The notes under the pieces were generated by a model. That model was not told where the DNA came from, did not search any database, and saw only the letters and a program-made list of their open reading frames with translations. DNA of 6,459 nucleotides from an uncultured Bacteroidia bacterium (GTDB lineage Bacteria; Bacteroidota; Bacteroidia; Bacteroidales; UBA932): the NCBI GenBank assembly GCA_902766985.1, contig CACXFP010000060.1, positions 1-6,459 of the forward strand, given 5' to 3'. Shown here piece by piece: positions 1-5,161 of the stretch. Every line of letters starts with the position of its first letter. Position 1 is the first letter of the stretch. Position numbers and translations under genes: made by a program.

Positions 1-783
1 ACGGGAGGGAGCAGCGGAATCGGGGCCGCCACGGCGGAAATCCTCGCAGGAGCCGGAATCAGGGTTTACGCCGCCTCCAGGAGCGGGAAAGCCCCTGGCA
101 GAGAGGGAGTGATCCCTATAACCATGGACGTCAATGACCCTGTTTCCATCAAGTCGGCGCTGGAGCATATCCTCGCCGGAGACGGCACACTGGATGCCCT
201 GGTATGCTGCGCCGGGAACGGAATCGGCGGAGATATAGAGACCACTTCCGACGAAGAAGTGAAGTACCAGTTCGAGACCAATTTCTTCGGTCTGGACAAG
301 GTGGTCAGGGCTTGCCTCCCTATCTTCAGGAGGCAGGGGCGCGGCAGGATCGTTACCATATCTTCGGTCGCAGGATTCTTCCCCATCCCGTATCAGGCAT
401 ACTATTCCGCCTCCAAGGCTGCCGTCACAATATATACCAAAGCCCTCCGCCTGGAAGCAAGGCCTTTCGGCATCCAGTGCTGCTGCATCCTGCCAGGAGA
501 TGTAAAGACCGGATTCACCTCGGCAAGGAAGATGACCGAAGGGTCGCAGGACCCGTCCTCTCCGTACTTCTCCATGGTCGGGGAATCCATAGCAAAGATG
601 GCCAGGGACGAACAGGCAGGCATGAAGCCGGAAGTAATAGCAAAAGCAGTCCTGAAGCAACTGAACAGAAAGCGAATGAAGACAGTCTGCGTCCCCCGCA
701 TCGACTACAAGGCGCTATACCTCCTCGGCAACATCTTCCCGGAGTCTTTCATCCAGAAGGTCCTGTCTCTTCTATATCAATAG
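1..783 (+). CDS. Short-chain dehydrogenase/reductase (SDR), 5'-truncated
   Basis: Classical SDR oxidoreductase, probably NADP(H)-dependent and cytosolic; the substrate cannot be told. Reading frame 1 is open from the first base to the TAG at 781-783, giving 260 residues, and only about 8-10 N-terminal residues should be missing. The window opens inside the Rossmann glycine motif (TGGSSGIG, residues 1-8). Basic residues after the second strand (AASRSGK, R27 and K30) suggest NADP. The acidic MDVND segment (42-46) fits adenine binding. The usual NNAG reads CCAG (69-72). N94 (ETNFFG), S122 (ISSVAG), Y135 and K139 (YSASK) form the expected catalytic set, followed by LPGDVKTG. The C-terminal tail is hydrophobic (ALYLLGNIF). 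A GTG at 109 lies inside the fold and is not the true start. tatD follows after 3 bases, so the two are probably cotranscribed. Family call is firm; the specific reaction is unknown. Confidence 0.93.
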   Translation, partial: TGGSSGIGAATAEILAGAGIRVYAASRSGKAPGREGVIPITMDVNDPVSIKSALEHILAGDGTLDALVCCAGNGIGGDIETTSDEEVKYQFETNFFGLDKVVRACLPIFRRQGRGRIVTISSVAGFFPIPYQAYYSASKAAVTIYTKALRLEARPFGIQCCCILPGDVKTGFTSARKMTEGSQDPSSPYFSMVGESIAKMARDEQAGMKPEVIAKAVLKQLNRKRMKTVCVPRIDYKALYLLGNIFPESFIQKVLSLLYQ

Positions 784-786
784 GAC

Positions 787-1554
787 ATGGAGTTCATCGA
801 CACCCACACCCATATCAGCGACGATGCCTTCAGGGGAGAAGAAGACGAAGTTATCGCCAGGGCCGTGGCCGCAGGTGTCTCCCACATGATCCAGCCGGAT
901 ATCGATTCCTCTGAAAGGGACGCCATGTTCGCCCTCTGCGAAAGGCATCCGGGAGTCCTGCACCCCATGCTCGGGCTTTATCCCGGGTCGGTGCATGAAG
1001 GTTGGGAGAAAGAGATCGGCCGGCTCGAGCCATACCGGGACAAGGGAGTGGTGGCCGTCGGGGAAATCGGCCTTGACTACCACGATCCCGACTACGATGC
1101 GAAGGCACAGAAAGCGGCCCTCAAGGTCCAGTTCGAACTCGCTGCAAGCTGGGGACTTCCGGTGAACATCCATCTAAGGGACGCCTCGGAGGACTTCCTA
1201 TCCGTACTGAAGGAATGTTCATATCTGGGACTCAGGGGCAACTTGCACGCATACGGCGGCAGCAGGGAGTATTATGAAAGGGTATGCAGGTTCGGAGATT
1301 TCTCCCTCGGCATCGGCGGGGTCGTGACTTTCAAGAATTCACATATCGGCAAGGACATCAAGGATATCCCTCTGGAAAGGATAGTCCTGGAAACTGACGC
1401 CCCTTACCTTTCCCCCACCCCTCTCCGGGGAACCAGGAACGAGAGTTCCAGGATCCCCATCATAGCCGCTTTCATCGCGGAGCGCAAAGGCATTCCCGTG
1501 GAAGAAGTGGCGCTGGTTACGACCATGAACGCAAAACGTCTTTTCAGCATATGA
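787..1554 (+). CDS. tatD: TatD-family metal-dependent hydrolase (putative DNase)
   Basis: TIM-barrel amidohydrolase-like protein of the TatD family, whose members act as metal-dependent 3'-5' exonucleases or DNases in the cytoplasm. The 255-residue length is normal. All expected metal ligands are visible: H7 and H9 in IDTHTH, E93 in GEIGLDY, H129 in NIHLRDA, H154 in GNLHAYGGS and D204 in LETDAPYLSP. The family signature near residue 214 reads RGTRNESS, with Ser where Pro is common. The ATG at 787 is chosen because the THTH motif follows at once, as is typical, and because it lies just 3 bases after the upstream stop. The stop overlaps the next start as ATGA (1551-1554), indicating translational coupling with ansA. 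It could be annotated as YcfH or YjjV type; the paralogue cannot be settled from sequence alone. The link to the other genes of this run is probably housekeeping. Confidence 0.93.
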   Translation: MEFIDTHTHISDDAFRGEEDEVIARAVAAGVSHMIQPDIDSSERDAMFALCERHPGVLHPMLGLYPGSVHEGWEKEIGRLEPYRDKGVVAVGEIGLDYHDPDYDAKAQKAALKVQFELAASWGLPVNIHLRDASEDFLSVLKECSYLGLRGNLHAYGGSREYYERVCRFGDFSLGIGGVVTFKNSHIGKDIKDIPLERIVLETDAPYLSPTPLRGTRNESSRIPIIAAFIAERKGIPVEEVALVTTMNAKRLFSI

Positions 1555-2588
1555 GAAACAAATCCTCGATTCTGATGATTTATACGGGCGGGACCATAGG
1601 AATGAAACAGGACCCGGCCCGCCAGGCCCTGGTCCCTTTCGATTTCAGCCAGATCCTGGAAGAAGTTCCGGAGATGAGGAAATTCGCCCTCAAGATCGAC
1701 TCCTATACCTTCGACCCCCTGATAGACTCGTCGGACGTCGAGCCCTCCCTTTGGCAGAGCCTGGTCGAACTGATAAAAGAAAGGTATGACGACTACGACG
1801 GCTTCGTGGTCCTGCACGGAACCGACACCATGTCATATTCGGCATCGGCGGTAAGTTTCATGCTGGGGAACCTTACAAAGCCCGTAGTGTTCACAGGGAG
1901 CCAGCTGCCCATCGGAGCCCCCCGCACGGACGGCAAGGAGAACCTGGTCTCCGCAGTGGAGATAGCCTCCGGAAAAGACAGCGACGGACATGCGATGGTT
2001 CCGGAGGTCTGCGTATATTTCGATTCCCTGCTCATGAGAGGGAACCGCACAACGAAGGTAAGCGCCGAGAATTTCAGCGCCTTCCGTTCACCCAATTTCC
2101 CTCCCCTGGCCCAGGCCGGAGTCAATATCAAATATAACGCAGCCCTCATCCGCAGACCCGGAGACTGGGATGCCGGCATAGTGACCAGCACTACCCTCGA
2201 CACCAGGGTTTCGATCCTTAAGATACATCCCGGCATCACTCCCAGGGTAGTTAGGAACATCCTGTGCGGCGAAGATACCCGCGCTGTCATCCTTGAGACA
2301 TACGGCTCGGGGAACGCCCCGACGAAGGACTGGTTCCTGGACATCATCCGGGAAGCCAGGAGGCTGGGTAAAATAATAGTGAATGTCACCCAATGCCTGT
2401 ACGGCTCCGTCGACATGAACCTCTACGCAACCGGAAAGGCGCTCGAGGAGGCCGGCGTCGTTTCAGGGGCCGACAGCACGACGGAAAGCATGCTGGCAAA
2501 GCTTTTCTACCTGCTCGGCAGAAGCGGGGACGAATCCTGGATCCTGGACCGGCTTACAAAAAATTTAAGGGGAGAAATCTCCGACTGA
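1551..2588 (+). CDS. ansA: Type I (cytoplasmic) L-asparaginase
   Basis: Hydrolyses L-asparagine to aspartate and ammonia. The 345-residue protein matches the length of type I enzymes (E. coli AnsA is about 338) and has no signal peptide, so it should act in the cytoplasm. The first catalytic motif is YTGGTIGM with nucleophile T15; the second is HGTDTM (89-94) with T91 and D92; the catalytic Lys is probably K169 in RGNRTTKV. The GSQLPIGAPRTDGKEN stretch (116-131) is also typical of the family. The segment TQCLYGSVDMNLYATG near residue 280 corresponds to the region that in E. coli AnsA contributes to the allosteric asparagine site, including a Cys. The ATG at 1551 overlaps the tatD stop and places the TGGTIG motif at the usual distance from the N-terminus. 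It is the last gene of the SDR-tatD-ansA run. No strong terminator follows it. Confidence 0.95.
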   Translation: MRNKSSILMIYTGGTIGMKQDPARQALVPFDFSQILEEVPEMRKFALKIDSYTFDPLIDSSDVEPSLWQSLVELIKERYDDYDGFVVLHGTDTMSYSASAVSFMLGNLTKPVVFTGSQLPIGAPRTDGKENLVSAVEIASGKDSDGHAMVPEVCVYFDSLLMRGNRTTKVSAENFSAFRSPNFPPLAQAGVNIKYNAALIRRPGDWDAGIVTSTTLDTRVSILKIHPGITPRVVRNILCGEDTRAVILETYGSGNAPTKDWFLDIIREARRLGKIIVNVTQCLYGSVDMNLYATGKALEEAGVVSGADSTTESMLAKLFYLLGRSGDESWILDRLTKNLRGEISD

Positions 2589-2589
2589 G

Positions 2590-2620
2590 TTTGTCAAATG
2601 AAATAATTTTAGTAAATTGC
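2590..2620 (+). promoter_or_regulatory. Weak candidate promoter for the exbB operon
   Basis: The 135-base gap between ansA and exbB must hold the operon promoter unless transcription reads through from ansA. The best match to the Bacteroidota pattern (TTTG, 19-21 bases, TAnnTTTG) is TTTG at 2590-2593, then 19 bases, then TAAATTGC at 2613-2620. This is an imperfect -7 box. An alternative -7 box, TAATTTTA at 2604-2611, fits better but has no good -33 box. Either would start RNA near 2617-2627 and leave a leader of roughly 100 bases. The call is tentative. Confidence 0.27.
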
Positions 2621-2664
2621 ACCGGTTTAATCGGGCGGTTTTGGGTACACTCCCCTTGCCCGGT

Positions 2665-2723
2665 AAGAATCAGAAACTTATAACTATTTAATACATTATT
2701 AATTAAAACACACAAAAACGAGT
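2665..2723 (+). promoter_or_regulatory. AT-rich, unstructured 5' leader before exbB
   Basis: The 59 bases before the exbB ATG are mostly A and T and hold no Shine-Dalgarno motif; the last 25 bases are very A-rich (for example ACACACAAAAACGAGT next to the start). Bacteroidota genes with high expression often rely on such unstructured A-rich leaders rather than on pairing with 16S rRNA. The stretch probably sets efficient translation of exbB. This is inference from base composition only. Confidence 0.45.
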
Positions 2724-3521
2724 ATGAAAAAGTTTTTCATGTTTTTGGCAGCAGTTGCCGTCCTGGCAATTTCTGCAAGCGTAACATCTGCACAGGCGCA
2801 GGACAACCAGGCCGCCGCTACTGAGCAGGTTGCAGCCGCGCAGCCCAATGCTGCCGACCTTCTCAAGGGTTCCGGTGAGGAAGTTCCTCTGCACCAGGCC
2901 ATCAAGACCAAATTCATTGAAGGTGGCGCGGGCTTCATGTCCCTCATCATCCTCTGCCTTGTGATCGGTCTTGCCCTTGCAATCGAGAGGATCCTCTATC
3001 TTTCCTTCTCGAAGACCAACGTCAAGCAGCTCCTCTCAAAGATTGAGTCTGCACTTGACGAAGGCGGTATCGAGAAAGCCAAGGAAGTCTGCCGCAACAC
3101 CCGCGGTCCCGTAGCCAGCATCTTCTATCAGGGTCTGCTCCGTTACGACCAGGGCATCGACACCGTTGAGAAGACCATCGTTTCCTACGGTTCCGTACAG
3201 ATGAGCCTCATGGAGAACAACCTTTCCTGGATTTCCCTCTTCATCGCAATCGCTCCTTCACTCGGATTCTTGGGAACCGTTATCGGTATGGTTGCTGCAT
3301 TCGACGCCATCCAGTCCGCCGGTGACATCTCCCCTAACATCGTTGCTGGAGGTATGAAGATCGCCCTTATCACCACCGTTGCCGGTCTTATCGTGGCCAT
3401 GATCCTCCAGGTGTTCTACAACTACATCCTTTCCAGGATAGACTCCCTGTCCATCGACATGGAAGACAGCTCGATCTCCCTGATCGACATCCTTACCAAG
3501 TACAGCAAGAAGAACAAATAA
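2724..3521 (+). CDS. exbB: ExbB-type MotA/TolQ/ExbB proton channel subunit
   Basis: Inner-membrane stator subunit that, with ExbD, uses proton flow to power TonB-dependent transport. The 265-residue protein starts with a signal-like segment (KK, hydrophobic 4-20, AQA at 23-25, possible cleavage before Q26) and an Ala/Gln-rich linker. Three membrane helices follow at about 70-93, 168-193 and 206-235, with the long cytoplasmic domain between the first two, as in ExbB. LGFLGTVIGMV (180-190) and ALITTVAG (214-221) are the conserved pore-helix motifs; T185 and T218 should correspond to the pore threonines of E. coli ExbB. The C-terminus carries MEDSSISLIDIL, a pattern I associate with Bacteroidota ExbB. 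The pore Glu expected just before ALITT is Ile here. Codon use is distinctive: 12 of 19 Gly codons are GGT against 1 of 27 in ansA, suggesting high expression. It is the first gene of the four-gene motor operon; the next starts 19 bases later. GldL or TolQ are less likely given the paired exbD genes. Confidence 0.92.
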   Translation: MKKFFMFLAAVAVLAISASVTSAQAQDNQAAATEQVAAAQPNAADLLKGSGEEVPLHQAIKTKFIEGGAGFMSLIILCLVIGLALAIERILYLSFSKTNVKQLLSKIESALDEGGIEKAKEVCRNTRGPVASIFYQGLLRYDQGIDTVEKTIVSYGSVQMSLMENNLSWISLFIAIAPSLGFLGTVIGMVAAFDAIQSAGDISPNIVAGGMKIALITTVAGLIVAMILQVFYNYILSRIDSLSIDMEDSSISLIDILTKYSKKNK

Positions 3522-3540
3522 TCCTTAGAACAGTCGTCCA

Positions 3541-3972
3541 ATGTATTCCAAGATTTTCAAATGGACTTCATGGATACTGATTATCATCAGCTTCCTCATC
3601 CTCGTATGGGGTTTCCTCTCCGGATGGGAAGGTGGTAACGGCGCCAAGGTCGACGTGCTCCTGCGCTGGGCATACATACTGCTCATCGTGGCTGTCGTCG
3701 CAGCTGTTCTTGCAGCCATCGTAATCAGTGGCCTGAACAATCCGAAAGGCCTGATCAAAGGATTGATCGGGATCGCAGTAGTGCTTGCGCTCTGCTATGT
3801 GGTCTACCTCTTGTCTTCCGACGCTCCGCTCGTAGGCTACCTAGGAGATCAGCCCTCAGCCAACACACTTAAATTGTCAACAGCGCTGTTGAACATCACC
3901 TACATCGTGGGAGGATGCGCCATCCTTTCCATCCTTGTCGGTGAAGTCGTAGCGGCGTTCAGAAAAAAATAA
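3541..3972 (+). CDS. Four-helix membrane protein of the ExbBD operon, function unknown
   Basis: I do not recognise a named family. The 143-residue protein has no signal peptide and four clear hydrophobic helices at about 9-28, 41-64, 70-92 and 115-140, with short loops and a final RKK. Starting inside (K4, K7 before helix 1; RKK at the end) both termini would be cytoplasmic by the positive-inside rule. Helix 4 (YIVGGCAILSILVGEVVAAF) carries a glutamate, E135, within or near the membrane. The gene sits 19 bases after exbB and 6 bases before the first exbD, so it is translated from the same RNA. My recollection is that Bacteroidales exbB-exbD-exbD clusters commonly carry such a small membrane gene here. 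An accessory or assembly subunit of the motor is a reasonable inference, with no direct sequence proof. It lacks ExbB pore motifs and the single N-terminal helix of ExbD. Confidence 0.85.
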   Translation: MYSKIFKWTSWILIIISFLILVWGFLSGWEGGNGAKVDVLLRWAYILLIVAVVAAVLAAIVISGLNNPKGLIKGLIGIAVVLALCYVVYLLSSDAPLVGYLGDQPSANTLKLSTALLNITYIVGGCAILSILVGEVVAAFRKK

Positions 3973-3978
3973 CTCGCT

Positions 3979-4557
3979 ATGTCCAAAAGAAAAACACCGG
4001 GTCTGAACACTCAATCAACGGCCGACATCGCGTTCCTGCTTCTCTGCTACTTCCTGATGACATCCACCATGGACCAGCAGAGCGGTCTCCAGCGCCGTCT
4101 CCCGCCAATGCCTGACAAGAATCAGAAGGTTGAGGACCAGAAAGTCAATCGCCGTAATATCATTATGGTGAGGATCAATTCCAACGACAGACTTTTCGCC
4201 GGTAATGAAGCTCTGGACATCAGCCAGCTCAAAGACAAAGCCAAAGAGTTCCTTTCCAACCCCACCAACGATCCTTCCCTCCCCGAGAAGGAAGACAAGG
4301 AGATTGCAGGACTTGGCACGTACCCCGTTTCCAAGGGAGTCATTTCCCTCCAGAACGACCGCGGTACAAGCTACCAGGCCTACATAGCCGTCCAGAACGA
4401 GCTTGTGAAAGCCGTCAACGAACTTCGTGACGAACTTTCCAAGGCTAAGTTCGGAAGGCCCTTCATCGCCCTTACGGAGGATCAGCAGGATGCGATCAAG
4501 AAGGCTGTGCCCCAGAACATTTCCGAGGCAGAGCCCAAGGATGTGGCCAAAAAATAA
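3979..4557 (+). CDS. exbD: ExbD/TolR-family biopolymer transport protein, first copy
   Basis: Single-pass inner-membrane partner of ExbB. The N-terminus is basic (SKRK), followed by STADIAFLLLCYFLMTSTM, one membrane helix at about 14-31 containing D16, the protonatable Asp equivalent to D25 of E. coli ExbD. A periplasmic domain follows, with a charged linker to residue 60, a first strand-like segment IIMVRINSNDRLFAG, and an Ala/Val-rich helix AYIAVQNELVKAVNEL near 134-149. The protein is 192 residues, longer than the roughly 140 typical of E. coli ExbD; the extra length is a polar insert (about 92-120, rich in Pro, Glu and Lys) and a charged C-terminal tail. The ATG at 3979 follows the upstream stop by 6 bases. 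It differs strongly from the second exbD downstream, so the two probably form a heterodimer inside the ExbB pentamer rather than being redundant; that is inference. Confidence 0.92.
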   Translation: MSKRKTPGLNTQSTADIAFLLLCYFLMTSTMDQQSGLQRRLPPMPDKNQKVEDQKVNRRNIIMVRINSNDRLFAGNEALDISQLKDKAKEFLSNPTNDPSLPEKEDKEIAGLGTYPVSKGVISLQNDRGTSYQAYIAVQNELVKAVNELRDELSKAKFGRPFIALTEDQQDAIKKAVPQNISEAEPKDVAKK

Positions 4558-4561
4558 AAAC

Positions 4562-4567
4562 AGGAGG
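4562..4567 (+). promoter_or_regulatory. Shine-Dalgarno site for the second exbD
   Basis: AGGAGG lies in the 18-base gap after the first exbD, 8 bases before the ATG at 4576. It is the only full Shine-Dalgarno motif next to a gene start in this window, and such motifs are rare in Bacteroidota. It supports the ATG at 4576 and may help set the ratio of the two ExbD proteins. Confidence 0.6.
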
Positions 4568-4575
4568 ATTTAATT

Positions 4576-5037
4576 ATGCCTAAATTCAGCAGAAGCGGTA
4601 AAAAGGATATGCCGGAAATCGGCACCAGTTCCGATATCGTGTTCATGTTCCTGTTCTTCTTCATGGTCACAACCCAGTTGAGAAAGACAGAGAACATGGT
4701 TATGGTCAAACTCCCTGAAGCCACGGAAATCGCAAAGCTTGAAAGGAAAGACCTAGCTTCATACATCATGATCGGTTCCCCTACCAGGGACAAACAGGCC
4801 CAGTATGGTACCGACGCCCGTATCCAGCTCAACGACTCCTTCAAGACCGTCGATGACATCCGCGACTTCATCGCTGCAGAGCGAGAGTCAAAGAGTGAGG
4901 CTGACCGTCAGTTCATGACCGTATCGATCAAGGCAGATGAAAACGTCAGGATGGGTATCATCTCAGATGTCAAGCAGGAGCTCCGCAGATGCTCCGCGCT
5001 TAAGATCATGTATGCTGCCCGCCGCGCAGAAAAGTAA
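4576..5037 (+). CDS. exbD: ExbD/TolR-family biopolymer transport protein, second copy
   Basis: Second single-pass partner of ExbB, 153 residues. The basic N-terminus (KFSRSGKK) and MPEIGTSSD lead into one helix at about 18-34 (SSDIVFMFLFFFMVTT) with D20 at the position of the essential Asp of ExbD. The periplasmic part contains VMVKLPEAT, a central IMIGSPT strand, and a C-terminal SIKADENVRMGIISDVKQELR region, matching the usual ExbD pattern of a beta-alpha fold ending in an amphipathic helix before ALKIMYA. It resembles the first copy only around the helix, so the pair is an old divergence, not a recent duplication. It is the last gene of the operon; a strong terminator begins 22 bases after its stop. 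TolR is an alternative name, but no tolA, tolB or pal genes are near. Confidence 0.93.
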   Translation: MPKFSRSGKKDMPEIGTSSDIVFMFLFFFMVTTQLRKTENMVMVKLPEATEIAKLERKDLASYIMIGSPTRDKQAQYGTDARIQLNDSFKTVDDIRDFIAAERESKSEADRQFMTVSIKADENVRMGIISDVKQELRRCSALKIMYAARRAEK

Positions 5038-5058
5038 TCAAGCCTATATATTTAAGGA

Positions 5059-5094
5059 AGAGGGTGACCCGCCATGGGCCACCCTCTCTTTTTT
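5059..5094 (+). terminator. Intrinsic terminator of the exbB-exbD operon
   Basis: AGAGGGTG (5059-5066) pairs with CACCCTCT (5080-5087). After one A-C mismatch (5067 with 5079), CCC (5068-5070) pairs with GGG (5076-5078), closing a five-base loop, GCCAT. One C and then six T residues (5089-5094) follow. This is a textbook rho-independent terminator for + strand RNA. The reverse strand has no matching T-run, so it works in one direction. It isolates asnS from the motor operon. Confidence 0.93.
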
Positions 5095-5104
5095 GCACCT
5101 GTGA

Positions 5105-5136
5105 TTCGGAAAATAGAGGGGAAAAAGCTATATTTG
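5105..5136 (+). promoter_or_regulatory. Bacteroidota-type promoter of asnS
   Basis: TATATTTG at 5129-5136 is a perfect match to the Bacteroidota primary sigma -7 box TAnnTTTG. Twenty bases upstream, TTCG at 5105-5108 is a near match to the -33 box TTTG. The spacing is in the expected 19-21 range. RNA should start near 5140-5144, leaving a leader of only about 20 bases before the GTG. The site lies just after the terminator, as expected for an independent transcription unit. Confidence 0.75.
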
Positions 5137-5161
5137 TGGATTGAATAAAAACCGGATTATC

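Noticed and set aside
109..111. GTG as start of the first gene
   Set aside because: The same frame is open back to base 1 and encodes the SDR glycine-rich cofactor motif, so the gene begins before the window.
204..914. 236-codon + strand open frame across the SDR-tatD junction
   Set aside because: It is Arg/Gly/His-rich low-quality protein in a frame shifted from two clearly conserved genes.
1793..2416. Long open frame on the - strand (207 codons)
   Set aside because: It is antisense to conserved ansA sequence, including the HGTDTM and RGNRTTK motifs, with no family features of its own.
2633..2661. Possible terminator hairpin after ansA
   Set aside because: Pairing is short and interrupted by large internal loops, and the bases after it (CGGTAAGAATC) have no T-run.
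2724..5037. Reading the motor genes as Tol-Pal (tolQ/tolR), gliding (gldL/gldM) or a defence-type ZorAB motor
   Set aside because: No tolA, tolB, pal, gld or zor effector genes are present; two short exbD-type proteins with an ExbB of normal length fit the Ton motor best.
5047..5054. TATATTTA resembling a promoter -7 box
   Set aside because: It lies upstream of the operon terminator, has no -33 box at the right distance (GC-rich coding sequence there), and any RNA from it would stop at 5094.
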